A stretch of 64,000 nucleotides of DNA from Lachnospiraceae bacterium (lineage in GTDB: Bacteria > Bacillota > Clostridia > Lachnospirales > Lachnospiraceae). The DNA lies in NCBI GenBank assembly GCA_015057635.1, contig SVEB01000122.1, positions 1 through 64,000 on the forward strand, given 5' to 3'. Positions 36,553 through 46,998 of the stretch are shown here, in pieces; the first letter of the stretch is position 1; each line of letters begins with the position of its first letter. The notes under the pieces are model-generated. The model made no database searches. It was not told the origin of the DNA and worked only from the letters and a program-made list of their open reading frames with translations. The position numbers and the translations under genes were made by a program.

Positions 36553-38487
36553 ATGAACAGGACAGAAAAGAAAGGGAAAGAGAAGAAAGCATTACGATAT
36601 CAATTACGCAAAGCAACCACCATTTTGCTTGGCATGGCTTTGCTTATGCAGATGACAGCATGTGCGAAGAATGGCAATACGATGACATCAGACAGTGCAC
36701 AGAATAGCATCCAGAGCGGTATGCAGAATAGTGGGCAGAGCAGCACACAAAATAGCAGGCAGTATGGCGAACAGAGCAGTGCAGATGGCAGTAAACAGGA
36801 TGTCGGTTCCGGCACTTCAGGCAACAAATCGGCAAAAGAAGATACGAGCATGTCTTATAATACCAGCATGGAGGCAGCCCAGAAAGAAGAAATGGAAGGA
36901 ATGATGTCCGACCAGACGATTATCGAATGGCCGGCCAAAGAAGAGCCAAACTGGAATACCGAAGAGTACAATGCGATTGATGAGAATACATTTCAGTCGG
37001 TAGCAGAGAATCCGCTGTCTACCTTCTCTGCCGATGTGGATACGGCGTCTTATAGCAACGTGCGCCGACTCTTAATGGATGGAGGCATTGTAGACCCGGG
37101 AGCAGTCCGCATTGAAGAAATGGTCAACTATTTTTCCTATGACTATAAAGAGCCAGAAGCAGGGGAGCCATTCGGTGTCACGATGGAAATCGGAGAATGT
37201 CCATGGAATACAGACACCAAGCTTTTAATGCTAGGCCTAAAGACAGAAGACATCGACCGTTCCATGGCACCGCATTCCAATCTTGTCTTCCTTTTAGATG
37301 TATCCGGTTCCATGTATGACGAAGATAAGCTGCCGCTTGTGCAGAAAGCATTTGCCCTTCTGACCGAAAACCTGACGGAAAATGACCGGATCTCCATCGT
37401 AACCTATGCCGGTGCAGACAGAGTTGTATTAGAAGGTGTCACCGGCGATAAGAAAGAGCAGATCATGGACGCGGTCAACTCCCTGGAAGCCTCCGGAAGC
37501 ACAGCTGGAAGTGCCGGAATTGAAACTGCCTATCAGATCGCCCAGAAAAATTTCATAGCAAATGGCAACAACCGCATCATTCTTGCGACCGACGGCGATT
37601 TAAATGTCGGCATTACAAGCACCAGTGAACTCACAAACTTAATCACACAAAAGAAAGAGACCGGAATCTATCTGTCAGTCCTTGGCTTTGGCACAGGCAA
37701 CCTAAAAGATGACAAGATGGAAGCCTTAGCCGACAAAGGAAACGGCAACTATGCCTACATCGACTCCTTAAACGAAGCCAGAAAAGTATTAGTAGAAGAA
37801 ATGGGTTCCACCCTGATCACCGTAGCCGAAGATGTCAAATTCCAGATTGAGTTCAATCCCAACAATATCAAAGGCTACCGTTTGATCGGCTACGAGAACC
37901 GCATCTTAGAGTCCCAGGACTTTGACGATGACACCAAAGACGCCGGCGAGATCGGAGCCGGCCATACCGTAACCGTCCTCTACGAAATCGTCCCATGCGA
38001 TTCCGAGATCGATCTCTACACCCCAGACCTCAAATACCAGAGCAAAAAATCAGGAGGGACTGTCGACAATTCAAGATCAATATCGGATACAGATCAGTCA
38101 GACACGTTATCAGCAGCCGATGTCGACTCATCTGCTAGGAACATTTCCTCGTCCGACAAGACAGTCATAACGATGACTCCGTACTCTGATGAATATGCAA
38201 CGCTAAGCATACGTTACAAGAAGCCGGGAGAATTAAAATCATCCCTTCTCACTTATGAAATCAAGAAATCCCGTGAGACGGCCACATCCTCTGCAAGCCT
38301 CCGTTTTGCAGCCGCTGTAGCCGAGTTCGGCATGAAACTTCGTAACTCCCGTTATACCCAGAACCTAACCTATTCCGACATCCGTGCCCAGCTCCATCCA
38401 GAAGATTGCAACGATACCTACAAGCAAGAATTCCTTGAACTCTTATCACGTGCATCCTCTCAATACGAAGACTCAATAGAGAAGTAA
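36553..38487 (+). CDS. YfbK-like von Willebrand factor A lipoprotein
   Basis: A 644-aa secreted protein. It starts with a basic tail and a lipoprotein signal (LLGMALLMQMTAC, lipobox Cys near residue 36). A Ser/Gln/Asn-rich spacer follows, made of repeated short QNS/QSS units (about 40-100). Next come the YfbK-type N-domain (NPLSTFSADVDTASYSNVRRLL) and a VWA domain with the MIDAS motif FLLDVSGSM (DxSxS) near 257, and Thr/Asp motifs SGSTAGSAG and LATDGDLNVG. A DUF3520-like C-domain follows, with a polar insertion near 525-545. Start at ATG 36553 after AAGGAGGG. The last third switches strongly to C-ending codons. Confidence 0.85.
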   Translation: MNRTEKKGKEKKALRYQLRKATTILLGMALLMQMTACAKNGNTMTSDSAQNSIQSGMQNSGQSSTQNSRQYGEQSSADGSKQDVGSGTSGNKSAKEDTSMSYNTSMEAAQKEEMEGMMSDQTIIEWPAKEEPNWNTEEYNAIDENTFQSVAENPLSTFSADVDTASYSNVRRLLMDGGIVDPGAVRIEEMVNYFSYDYKEPEAGEPFGVTMEIGECPWNTDTKLLMLGLKTEDIDRSMAPHSNLVFLLDVSGSMYDEDKLPLVQKAFALLTENLTENDRISIVTYAGADRVVLEGVTGDKKEQIMDAVNSLEASGSTAGSAGIETAYQIAQKNFIANGNNRIILATDGDLNVGITSTSELTNLITQKKETGIYLSVLGFGTGNLKDDKMEALADKGNGNYAYIDSLNEARKVLVEEMGSTLITVAEDVKFQIEFNPNNIKGYRLIGYENRILESQDFDDDTKDAGEIGAGHTVTVLYEIVPCDSEIDLYTPDLKYQSKKSGGTVDNSRSISDTDQSDTLSAADVDSSARNISSSDKTVITMTPYSDEYATLSIRYKKPGELKSSLLTYEIKKSRETATSSASLRFAAAVAEFGMKLRNSRYTQNLTYSDIRAQLHPEDCNDTYKQEFLELLSRASSQYEDSIEK

Positions 38488-38639
38488 GAAACATTTCTTA
38501 AAGGGTATATAAACAAAAAAGAATCGAGTCATAAACGGAATTCGTATATCAGAAGCTTTTATCAAGCTAATACCAAAACCGTAGGATGCAGTAACTATAC
38601 TGACTATATTCAATGGACTATTTCGTAAATTAGAACCGT

Positions 38640-38835
38640 TTTATCCCATGCCAGACATTTCATTATCACTCTCAAAAAACTAGCCCCTGTCCTCCTCAGT
38701 TCTATTCCTACAAAACTACATCCAGCGTCTGCATTCTCCTCAGTCACTCTCTATTCTCACTTTTTACCCTCATTCCACCCTTCACCACTCACCCTCATCC
38801 ACGCCCCCGTTCGCGCTCACAGAGCCGCGCCCTCG
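38640..38835. other. C/T-rich, G-poor gene-free tract before repeat copy 4
   Basis: The plus strand is almost devoid of G (for example CCCTGTCCTCCTCAGTTC and CCACCCTTCACCACTCACCC). The gap 38488-38835 holds no gene I can support. A transcript of this tract would be unstructured, C-rich and G-poor, the composition known for Rho loading sites. Confidence 0.6.
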
Positions 38836-38868
38836 CACGATGCGTTTCGTACTTTGAAACGCATCGTG
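38836..38868. repeat. Satellite hairpin of repeat copy 4
   Basis: CACGATGCGTTTC and GAAACGCATCGTG pair exactly over 13 bp with a 7-base loop. It abuts the giant inverted repeat on its CCGGCTCA arm. Related hairpins occur at 48470, 53982 and 54336. Confidence 0.8.
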
Positions 38869-39075
38869 ATGTTCCGAGAGGTCCGGGCGGGGACGTGAGG
38901 CAATAGGGAGCGGAATGTCCGGCTCAAGGCGAACAAAAAGCGGTGGAAGTTGCTGAATAGCAGACAGCGTATTCCTGTCTGATAGTCAGCGACTTCCACC
39001 GCTTTTTGTCCGAGCTTGCGTCCGAACATTCGCTCCCTATTGCCTCGCGTCCCCGCCCGGACCTCTCGGAACATC
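38868..39075. repeat. Giant inverted repeat, copy 4 (forward orientation)
   Basis: About 208 bp, nearly perfect. Arms run from GATGTTCCGAGAGGTCC to the exact complement at 39059-39075, passing GGGCGGGGAC and GCAATAGGGAGCG. Core: GGAATGTCCGGCTCAAGGCG (38912), copy-specific stem AAAAAGCGGTGGAAGT / ACTTCCACCGCTTTTT, central hairpin GAATAGCAGACAG-7 nt-CTGTCTGATAGTC, then GTCCGAGCTTGCGTCCGAAC. It ends 7 bp from the parC stop codon and separates two convergent units. Confidence 0.93.
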
Positions 39076-39082
39076 CTCCAAA

Positions 39083-41332
39083 TTACCCGAGGTTCGCCTT
39101 CTGTCCTTTGGAGCCGCGTTTGCGCATGCGGACTTTCTTGGCGGAAAGGTCTTTGCCATTGTAGCAAAATGTCTCGTCGGATTCCCTTACCACAGTTGCG
39201 TAAGCAACGGAGTCATTCTTATCTAACTCAATCGCCTTAACACCACGGCTTGATTTCTTAAACTCAGAAACCTCTAAAATGGAGAATCCAAGAGAAGCGC
39301 CGTTATCGGTTAATAAGATCACCTTTAAGTTGCCAGCGGTCACTTCATGACCCGATAACTTCGAGATTCCGGCGATCATATCGCCCTCCTCTAATTTCGT
39401 TGTTGTAATGCAGGCACGGTTTGTCTCAAACTCAATGCCGGATACTCTCTTAATAAAGCCGCTCTTTGTTGTAAAGAGAAGCTGGGATTCGAATAACTCT
39501 TCGAATGATACGTACACTAAGATATCTTCCTTATCTACCTTGCAAAGGTTATGGATTAATGTACCCTTATCCTTCATCTTGCACTTTGGAATCTTCTCAG
39601 CCTTCACCTGATACATATTGCCCTGCGCAGTAAACAGGCAGAGGCGGTCATTGTTCTTCATGCGTACGATATGAACGTAATCTTTTAACGCTTCTTCCGA
39701 TACACGGGCAACGGTTGCTACATCCACGGATTTTGTATAGCCGAATTTATCGATCAATACATAGATATCCTCGATCTTCACTTCTTCCACGTAATCGGTT
39801 GTCTGCATATTGGCAAGAAGGGTACTGCGGTCTTTTGCAAACTTCTTGCGGAAGTCCTTTAAGCGTCCCTTGATTACCTTGAACAGTTCCTTTTCATTAG
39901 AAAGGATATTCTTATATTCTGCAATCGAAGCTTGTAAGTCATTGCTTTCATCATGTAACTTTAAGATTTCAAGTCCGATTAACTTGCTAAGAGGCATTGC
40001 AAGGATTGCATCTGCCTGACGTTCGGTAAAATCAAGTTTACTAGCTTTCTTTCGGCTTGCTTCTGACTTAAAGTTGATATCGGTTACATTTCCTTCAATT
40101 AAACAGCTCTTAGCCTGTTTGATCGAAGAGGAACCGCGAAGGATTTCAATGATTAAGTCGATTAGGTCAGTGGCACGGATTAAGCCGTTTACGATTTCTA
40201 AGCGTTTCTGTGCTTTTTCTAATAAATGTTCAAATTCTTTTGTGTAAAGCTCGCCCTGGAAATTTACGAATTCACGGATCAGGGATTTTAAGTTGAATAC
40301 GATCGGCTGCTGTTCCTTTACGGCAAGGAGATTCACACCGTACGTATCTTCAAGGGCAGTCTTCTTATAAAGACCATTTAATAAGTTATTGATATCGCGG
40401 TCTTTCTTCACTTCGATGACGATACGGATACCTTCCTTGGAAGATTCGTCTCTGACATCGAAGATCTCATCGAATACCTTGTCTTTCATTAAGCCGACTA
40501 AGCTTTCTACAAGCTTCGTCTTATTGCCGGCAACGGTATATGGAATCTCGGTAATGACGATATTCTTTCTTCCGTTATCGCTAGGCTCGATCTCATGCTT
40601 TGCACGGATCTTGATACGGCCTTCACCGGTCTCATAAATAGAAGGGATCACTTCGCTGTTTGTGATCGTGCCTCCGGTCGGGAAGTCAGGACCTGGAATG
40701 TAATGCATCAGGCCTTCCACGGAAATGGCCGGATTATCGATATAAGCGATAACGCCGTCAATGACCTCGCCTGGATTATGAGGCGGGATATTCGTCGCCA
40801 TGCCGACTGCGATACCGGTTGTACCATTGATTAAAAGGTTCGGGATCATAGCCGGAAGGACAAGCGGTTCTTTCTCACTTTCATCGAAGTTCGGTCCGAA
40901 ATCAACTAGGTCTTTTTCTAAGTTGTCAAGAAGCGTCATTGCGCCTTCTGATAATCTGGCTTCGGTATAACGCATCGCAGCTGCGCCATCACCATCGATG
41001 GAACCGAAGTTACCGTGTCCGTCAACAAGCGGGATCTGAAGGGAATAATCTTCTGTCATATGCACTAAGGCATCGTAAATGGAAGAGTCACCGTGTGGGT
41101 GGTATTTACCCATCGTATCGCCGACGATGCGGGCGCTCTTTCTGTGTGGTTTCTTTGGGTCAAGGCCGAGTTCGCTCATCGAATACAGGATTCTTCGCTG
41201 AACCGGTTTTAATCCGTCTCGTACATCCGGAAGGGCTCTGGCAATGATAACGCTCATCGCGTAATCACGGTAAGAGTTCTTCATTTCTTCCGAAAAGTCT
41301 AACTGAATAATATTGTCACTTTTCCTACTCAT
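39083..41332 (-). CDS. parC: Topoisomerase IV-like subunit A
   Basis: Type IIA topoisomerase breakage-reunion subunit, 749 aa. The catalytic Tyr lies in [13 protein letters not shown] (about residue 120). The quinolone-determining region reads [16 protein letters not shown], with Ser and Asp at the sensitive positions. The C-terminal beta-pinwheel has no QRRGGKG-type GyrA box, which argues for topoisomerase IV rather than gyrase; distance from dnaA genes fits too. The gene follows parE by 14 bp on the minus strand. The last codons prefer C and stop beside repeat copy 4. Some annotations may call it gyrA-like. Confidence 0.85.
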   Translation of the reverse strand: MSRKSDNIIQLDFSEEMKNSYRDYAMSVIIARALPDVRDGLKPVQRRILYSMSELGLDPKKPHRKSARIVGDTMGKYHPHGDSSIYDALVHMTEDYSLQIPLVDGHGNFGSIDGDGAAAMRYTEARLSEGAMTLLDNLEKDLVDFGPNFDESEKEPLVLPAMIPNLLINGTTGIAVGMATNIPPHNPGEVIDGVIAYIDNPAISVEGLMHYIPGPDFPTGGTITNSEVIPSIYETGEGRIKIRAKHEIEPSDNGRKNIVITEIPYTVAGNKTKLVESLVGLMKDKVFDEIFDVRDESSKEGIRIVIEVKKDRDINNLLNGLYKKTALEDTYGVNLLAVKEQQPIVFNLKSLIREFVNFQGELYTKEFEHLLEKAQKRLEIVNGLIRATDLIDLIIEILRGSSSIKQAKSCLIEGNVTDINFKSEASRKKASKLDFTERQADAILAMPLSKLIGLEILKLHDESNDLQASIAEYKNILSNEKELFKVIKGRLKDFRKKFAKDRSTLLANMQTTDYVEEVKIEDIYVLIDKFGYTKSVDVATVARVSEEALKDYVHIVRMKNNDRLCLFTAQGNMYQVKAEKIPKCKMKDKGTLIHNLCKVDKEDILVYVSFEELFESQLLFTTKSGFIKRVSGIEFETNRACITTTKLEEGDMIAGISKLSGHEVTAGNLKVILLTDNGASLGFSILEVSEFKKSSRGVKAIELDKNDSVAYATVVRESDETFCYNGKDLSAKKVRMRKRGSKGQKANLG

Positions 41333-41346
41333 AGCACGTACCTTTC

Positions 41347-43278
41347 TTAAATATCAATTTTTGCGTATTTCGCTTCGTCCATAATAAAGGCACGGCGAGG
41401 CGGAACGTTCGAACTCATTAACATGGAAGTGATCTCATCGGCTTCCACTGTATCCTGAATGGATACCTGGGCTAAGATTCTGGTCTCCGGATTTAAGGTT
41501 GTCTCCCAAAGCTGTTCCGCATCCATTTCACCAAGACCTTTGTAACGCTGAAGACCGGTGATCTTGTGAGGGGAAGTTCTTCTGAACTTGTCCAGTTCGA
41601 AATCATTAAACAGATATTCGGATTTCTTTCTCTTTTTGCCGCGTTCCATCACTTCATATTCCACACGGTAAAGTGGTGGAAGACCACGGTATACCTTGCC
41701 TTCCATAATCAGTTCCGGCATAAAGCGGTAGAAGAAGGTAAGCAGTAAGGTACTGATATGTGCGCCATCGACGTCGGCATCGGTAAGGATGATGATCTTG
41801 TCATAACGCAGTTTTGTGATATCGAAGTCATCGCCGATGCCGCATCCGAAGGAAGCGATCATGGACTTGATTTCGTTATTCACTAAGATTTTTTCAAGTG
41901 TGGCTTTCTCTACATTTAGGATCTTTCCTCGAAGCGGAAGGACAGCCTGAGTTCTTCGGTTTCTTGCAGTCTTAACGGTACCGCCCGCGGAATCACCTTC
42001 GACAATGTATACTTCGCATTCTTCCGGTTTTTTAGAAGAGCAGGAAGCAAGCTTTGACTTGGTATCCACATCATTTAACTGCTTTAACACCGCACTTCTT
42101 GCTTTATCGCCCGCGCGTCTTGCAGTATAGGAACGCATGGAATTATCTAAGATTGTCTTTAAGATCTCTACGTTCTTATCGAAGAAACGGGTCGCTTCGG
42201 CTGCGAACACTTCATCCACCGCGCTCTTCGCATCGGTATTGCCAAGCTTTGTCTTAGTCTGGCCTTCGAACTGTGGATCCGGATGCTTGATGGAGATGAT
42301 CGCAACAAGGCCGTTACGGATATCCTTGCCGTCAAAGTTCTCATCCTTTTCTTTTAAGACACCAAGCTCTCTTGCGTACTGGTTCATAACACGGGTAAGT
42401 GCTGTCTTAAAGCCGGTTACTAACGTACCGCCGTCTACGACATTGATACGGTTACAGTAAGCATTGATCGTCTCAGAGAAGTTGTTTGTGTACTGGAAGG
42501 CGATTTCGACTTCAATATCGCCGCTCTTTCCGTCAATGTAGATCGGTTCTTCATGAAGAACGGTTGCCTCACGGTTTAGATACTTCACAAAGCTTTTAAT
42601 ACCATATTCTTCGTGATATTTCTGCTTGAATCCGGTGGCCTGATCGGTGAAGTTTACAATTAGGCCTTTATTTAAATAAGCGACTTCTTTTAATTTTTTG
42701 CAGATCGTATCTGCTTTAAATTCCACGGTTTCAAAAATGGTTGGGTCCGGATAGAAGGTAACCTTTGTTCCGGTATCGGACTTTGCACATTTGCCGACTA
42801 CCGGAAGATAACCGTTTTCAAGCTCCGTAATCGGATGTCCGCCATTTGCATACTCATCGCGGTAAACCTTGCCTTCACGCTTGATTTCTACCACCATCTT
42901 CGTGGAAAGGGCATTCACGACAGAAGCACCTACACCGTGAAGACCGCCGGAAACTTTGTAAGCGGAATTGCCGAACTTGCCGCCGGCATGTAAGATCGTA
43001 TAAACGACACGTGCGGTCGGAATTCCTTTGGTTGGATGAATATCAACCGGAACGCCTCGTCCGTTATCAGCGATGGTGATGCCGCCATCTCTTAATAGTG
43101 TAATATCAATCTGGTTACAGAAACCTGCCAGATGTTCGTCAATGCCGTTGTCAAGAATCTCCCAGATCAGGTGGTGAAGACCCCTTGTTCCGGTACTTCC
43201 GATGTACATGCCGGGACGTTTACGAACTGCTTCTAACCCCTCAAGCACAACAATCTGGCTGCCGTTGTATTGCTCCAT
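41347..43278 (-). CDS. parE: Topoisomerase IV-like subunit B
   Basis: ATPase subunit, 643 aa. GHKL motifs: [29 protein letters not shown] near residue 22, [36 protein letters not shown] near 70, and [14 protein letters not shown] near 113. The TOPRIM domain has [13 protein letters not shown] near 425 and DADVDGAHI near 498. The C-terminus ends with [21 protein letters not shown] start it at the ATG at 43278, after GGAGGAGAG. The open frame runs 52 codons further upstream, but that stretch lies in a structured leader and lacks homology. Operon parE-parC. Confidence 0.88.
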   Translation of the reverse strand: MEQYNGSQIVVLEGLEAVRKRPGMYIGSTGTRGLHHLIWEILDNGIDEHLAGFCNQIDITLLRDGGITIADNGRGVPVDIHPTKGIPTARVVYTILHAGGKFGNSAYKVSGGLHGVGASVVNALSTKMVVEIKREGKVYRDEYANGGHPITELENGYLPVVGKCAKSDTGTKVTFYPDPTIFETVEFKADTICKKLKEVAYLNKGLIVNFTDQATGFKQKYHEEYGIKSFVKYLNREATVLHEEPIYIDGKSGDIEVEIAFQYTNNFSETINAYCNRINVVDGGTLVTGFKTALTRVMNQYARELGVLKEKDENFDGKDIRNGLVAIISIKHPDPQFEGQTKTKLGNTDAKSAVDEVFAAEATRFFDKNVEILKTILDNSMRSYTARRAGDKARSAVLKQLNDVDTKSKLASCSSKKPEECEVYIVEGDSAGGTVKTARNRRTQAVLPLRGKILNVEKATLEKILVNNEIKSMIASFGCGIGDDFDITKLRYDKIIILTDADVDGAHISTLLLTFFYRFMPELIMEGKVYRGLPPLYRVEYEVMERGKKRKKSEYLFNDFELDKFRRTSPHKITGLQRYKGLGEMDAEQLWETTLNPETRILAQVSIQDTVEADEITSMLMSSNVPPRRAFIMDEAKYAKIDI

Positions 43279-43317
43279 ATCTCTCTCCTCCAACTTATGA
43301 AAATGAGTGCATGCATA

Positions 43318-43362
43318 ATCCGGACACCTGTTAACGGAAGTTCTAAAAGCAGCTGTCCGGAT
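43318..43362 (-). other. Stem-loop in the parE leader
   Basis: ATCCGGACACCTG and CAGCTGTCCGGAT pair with one central mismatch around a 19-base loop, 40 bases before parE. No T run follows, so it is probably not a terminator. It could influence translation or mRNA stability. Confidence 0.4.
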
Positions 43363-43575
43363 AGTTTTTAAGTTGCATTGCTCTCCTTGTGAATCTTTTT
43401 CACAACAATGTCTTTCTGTATTTTTAAATTGCATCGCATATATTCTAATATCGAATGGACCGATATTTTATATTATACCTAGCTTTTTGCGCAAAATACG
43501 AAAGCAGGATTATAAGGCCTTGCAAGCCTTATAAAATACATGAACGGACATGCATAAGTCCGTTCTTTCCTAGTC

Positions 43576-43604
43576 ATTATAGCAGATGTTTTTTCAAAAC
43601 ACAA
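43576..43604 (-). promoter_or_regulatory. Promoter of parE-parC
   Basis: On the minus strand, TTGTGT (43599-43604), 17 bases, TATAAT (43576-43581) with TGC just before it. It gives a leader of about 290 bases. Confidence 0.65.
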
Positions 43605-44058
43605 ACATTTGTTCGTATCTTTTTTCTGCTTTTCTACTATTATAGCATATTTTGGATTTTGTCAGCAACCGGAAACTAAAAGGAACGCCTTGTCTCTGAA
43701 TTCAAAAGGGGCATACATAGATACTGAAAATGCTGAGAAAACTAGGAATAATCAGAGGTTTGTGAAAGCCCGTCATACATTTCCTATTGATTCACAAGTG
43801 CTTACGAGATATAATAAGAAACGATGTGTAAAATTATGATAGATAGATTACATATCTGTCGAAATTACGTATTACAAATACATATGCCTGCATATTAGGA
43901 TAGGAAATCTGCATGCGCTGGCAGGTGCCGGAGATAACATGCGTGTAGATGGAATATGCAGAGTGCATAGCATTGAGAAAGTAATAAGATACAGGAAAAT
44001 AAATCAGGAAATGCTAGAGGTTTCGATAAAACGAAGTCTTGTTTAGGAGGATAATAAA
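43605..44058. other. Gene-free divergent region
   Basis: Between the parE promoter and the glycosyltransferase gene I see no supported gene. A 76-codon plus-strand frame at 43609 lacks a ribosome binding site and protein-like composition. The promoter of the following gene could not be placed with confidence. Confidence 0.5.
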
Positions 44059-46998
44059 GTGACAAAGTGTAAAATTAGTATTGTCATGCCGGTGTATAAC
44101 GTAGAAAGATACCTGCGTATGTGCTTAGACAGTATTTTGAACCAGACATTCAAAGACTTTGAGATCATCATTGTAAATGATGGAAGTACAGATGGCAGTC
44201 TTTCCATTTTAAAAGAGTATGAGCAAAACTATAGCGATCTCATAAAGGTGTACACAACGGAAAACAGAGGGGTAAGCCATGCCAGAAACTATGGTATTGA
44301 GAGAGCAAAGGGCGAATACCTGCTTTTCGTGGACAGCGATGACTTTTTAGAGCCGGACATGTGCGAGAAGCTTTACGAAAAAGCAAGCAGAGACAATAAC
44401 GATATCGTTATCTGCAAATATTTCGATGCGTACGTAAATGAACAGACCGGAAAGATCACAAAGAAACGAAGCAAGGCATATAACATTGCGATCGGCAGAA
44501 ATTTTGATATTCATGATACGAAGTTCGAGCTGACTCATATCTCACCATTCCCATGGGACAAGTTATATCGAAGAACCTTATTTGATAACTATAAATTCCC
44601 GGAAAACATGCGATTTGAAGATTTAGCGGTTGTGTTCCCAATTGTCTGCACTACAAACAGCATCGGTGTTATTGAAGATCGTCTGTACAATTACCGCAGA
44701 GGAAGTGCCGGATCCTTCTTAAGCTCCTTCTCTGAAGGCACACTAGATATCGTAAAAGCGCTTCAGATGGTAGTAGAATCCGTAAAGAAGCAGGGACAGT
44801 TCGAAATGTTCTATGAAGAGATCGAATATATCTGCATCCGTCATTTCTTAATCCGTTACAACGCATTATTTGACGTAAAGACAAAAGGAAAGCTTGCCGT
44901 TAAGAAAGAGATGATCAACAAATCTCTTGACTTCTTAGAGGCAGAATTCCCGAACTGGAGAGAGAACCGTTACTTAAAATATACCGCATCCCGTGCTTCC
45001 AAAGCGAAGATGAAGAAATACACAAGCCGTGAGAAGATGTTACGTGTGGCAGTGACACGTGAATACCTTCCGGTCATCTGTGTAAAGATTGGCCGTAAAG
45101 GCATGAGCATCATTAAAAAATGCCGTGACAAAGTGAAAGCATTTAATAAGATAAAGAATAAGAAGAAATACATCAAGCAGAAGCTTCCATTCTTAAAATT
45201 ATTCAAGCTTCCTCGTGATGTTCGTTATACAAGATTTTATGAGAAGTTCCCGGTAAATGAAAACGACGTGTTATTTGAATCCAAACACGGTGAAGACGTA
45301 GCCGGCAATGTCTTTCAGATGATCCTTGCGATGAAGGAAGAAAAATATCGCAAGTTCCACATCATGTTAACATTAAAGTCTTCTAAGAGAGCTTACTATG
45401 AAGCGATGTTAAAGCGTTACGGAATCGATTATGTGGATATCATCCCAACCGACAGTAACGAATACTTAAAGACATTAGCGACAACCAAATATCTGATCAC
45501 CGATACTTCCTTCCCTCCATACTTCATTAAGAAGCCGGAACAGGTTTACTTAAATACATGGCATGGAACACCGCTTAAAGCGATGGGAAGAATCGTGCCA
45601 AACCGTGAGTATGCCCTTGGTAACGTACAGAGAAACTATTTTATGGCAGATTATCTGTTATATCAGAATGAATTCTCCAGAGACTGTTTCGTAGGCGATT
45701 ACATGTTAGAAGGCATTTACAATGGCAAGATCATGTTATCCGGTTACCCACGTAACTCTGCGTTCTTTAATACAGACCGTTACGACATTATCCGTAATGA
45801 ACTTGGACTTGACGGCATGCAGGTAATCGCATACATGCCAACATGGAGAGGTCTTTTAGATAAGAAGGAAAACAAGAAGCAGGTACAGGAACTGTATAAC
45901 TATTTCTACGATATTGATATGCAGTTAAATGATGATCAGGTGATGTATGTAAAACTTCATCCATATGTAAAGTCTGGTGTGGATTACAACGATTTCGACC
46001 ATATCAAGCCATTCCCGGAAGAGTATGAGACATACGATTTCTTAAATGCGACGGATATGTTAGTTTCCGATTACTCCAGTATCATGTTCGACTATGCGGT
46101 TTCCAAGAAGAAGATCGTTCTCTTCACATACGACAGAGAGCAGTATCTTGCTGACCGAGGCATGTACCTTGACTTAAATGAAATGGAATTCCCGAAAGCA
46201 GATACCGTGGATGAATTAATCCGTGAGATCAATCGTGAATCTTCTTATCCAAAGTTCTTCGAGGAATACTGCAAATACGATCACAAGACTTGTGCGAAGG
46301 ATGTATGTGACGTATTATTCTTTAACGAAGAGCCAAAATTCAAGATGGAAACAATCAAGCATGATGGCAAGAAGAATGTGTTGATCTTCATCAACGGCTT
46401 AAAGAAGAATGCGGCAGCAGAGGAATTAGTGGAACGATTAAATGCGCTTGATACAAGCAAGTACAATTACTATCTGTGCTTCAAGGCAGCAACGGTTAAG
46501 AAGGCGACTTCTGTATTAGCGGGCCTTAAGAGAGAGATCAACTACATTCCAATGATGTTTGACGTAAACTATACAATCAAGGACCGTCTTGCCTGTGCGT
46601 ATGTATTTAAATATGGAAGAGAAAGCGCAAAGACAGAAGCGTTAATCAACCATCTTGCAGCACGTGAAAAAGACAAATACTTCAACAGCATTCATTTCGA
46701 TATTGTGATCAACCTATCAACCTCTGACAAGATCATCAATCATATGTTCAAGTCGTTTGAAGGTAAGAAAGTATATAACTTTAAGTCCTTTAACTTAGAG
46801 AAATACGAAAGCAATGCACAATACAAGAAACGCGTGGATTATATCGCGAAACGTTTTGATTTCTTCGATTTAATCGTTGGAAATGAAGACATGATGCAGT
46901 TAGAGTGTGACGCATTTAAAAATGGCACTGTGAAGGTGATGACAGATGCTGAGCCAAAATTACAGTTTGAGGAAGTGCTTAAGGAGGTTGACCGTTAA
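44059..46998 (+). CDS. Glycosyltransferase/CDP-glycerol glycerophosphotransferase fusion (979 aa)
   Basis: Probably builds a surface polymer. Residues 1-330: family 2 glycosyltransferase, ISIVMPVYNVERYLRMCLDSILNQTF, IVNDGSTDGS and the DxD motif FVDSDDFLEPD near 95. Residues about 370-765: TagB/TagF-like domain with YLNTWHGTPLKAMGRIVP near 495, MLSGYPRNSAF near 560, YMPTWRG near 595, and VSDYSSIMFDYA near 673. Residues about 775-979: a third, GT-B-like region (KNVLIFINGLKKNAAAEELVERL) I cannot name. Start is GTG 44059, eight bases after AGGAGG. The stop overlaps the next start (TAATG). Confidence 0.85.
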   Translation: MTKCKISIVMPVYNVERYLRMCLDSILNQTFKDFEIIIVNDGSTDGSLSILKEYEQNYSDLIKVYTTENRGVSHARNYGIERAKGEYLLFVDSDDFLEPDMCEKLYEKASRDNNDIVICKYFDAYVNEQTGKITKKRSKAYNIAIGRNFDIHDTKFELTHISPFPWDKLYRRTLFDNYKFPENMRFEDLAVVFPIVCTTNSIGVIEDRLYNYRRGSAGSFLSSFSEGTLDIVKALQMVVESVKKQGQFEMFYEEIEYICIRHFLIRYNALFDVKTKGKLAVKKEMINKSLDFLEAEFPNWRENRYLKYTASRASKAKMKKYTSREKMLRVAVTREYLPVICVKIGRKGMSIIKKCRDKVKAFNKIKNKKKYIKQKLPFLKLFKLPRDVRYTRFYEKFPVNENDVLFESKHGEDVAGNVFQMILAMKEEKYRKFHIMLTLKSSKRAYYEAMLKRYGIDYVDIIPTDSNEYLKTLATTKYLITDTSFPPYFIKKPEQVYLNTWHGTPLKAMGRIVPNREYALGNVQRNYFMADYLLYQNEFSRDCFVGDYMLEGIYNGKIMLSGYPRNSAFFNTDRYDIIRNELGLDGMQVIAYMPTWRGLLDKKENKKQVQELYNYFYDIDMQLNDDQVMYVKLHPYVKSGVDYNDFDHIKPFPEEYETYDFLNATDMLVSDYSSIMFDYAVSKKKIVLFTYDREQYLADRGMYLDLNEMEFPKADTVDELIREINRESSYPKFFEEYCKYDHKTCAKDVCDVLFFNEEPKFKMETIKHDGKKNVLIFINGLKKNAAAEELVERLNALDTSKYNYYLCFKAATVKKATSVLAGLKREINYIPMMFDVNYTIKDRLACAYVFKYGRESAKTEALINHLAAREKDKYFNSIHFDIVINLSTSDKIINHMFKSFEGKKVYNFKSFNLEKYESNAQYKKRVDYIAKRFDFFDLIVGNEDMMQLECDAFKNGTVKVMTDAEPKLQFEEVLKEVDR

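Noticed and set aside
39016..39240. 74-codon plus-strand frame spanning repeat copy 4 and the parC end
   Set aside because: Lies on the palindrome and antisense to parC; no start signal.
43279..43434. 52-codon N-terminal extension of parE
   Set aside because: It lacks homology to the family and contains the leader stem-loop. The ATG at 43278 has an excellent ribosome binding site.
43609..43839. 76-codon frame in the divergent region
   Set aside because: No ribosome binding site and no recognisable domain; begins inside the promoter area of parE.
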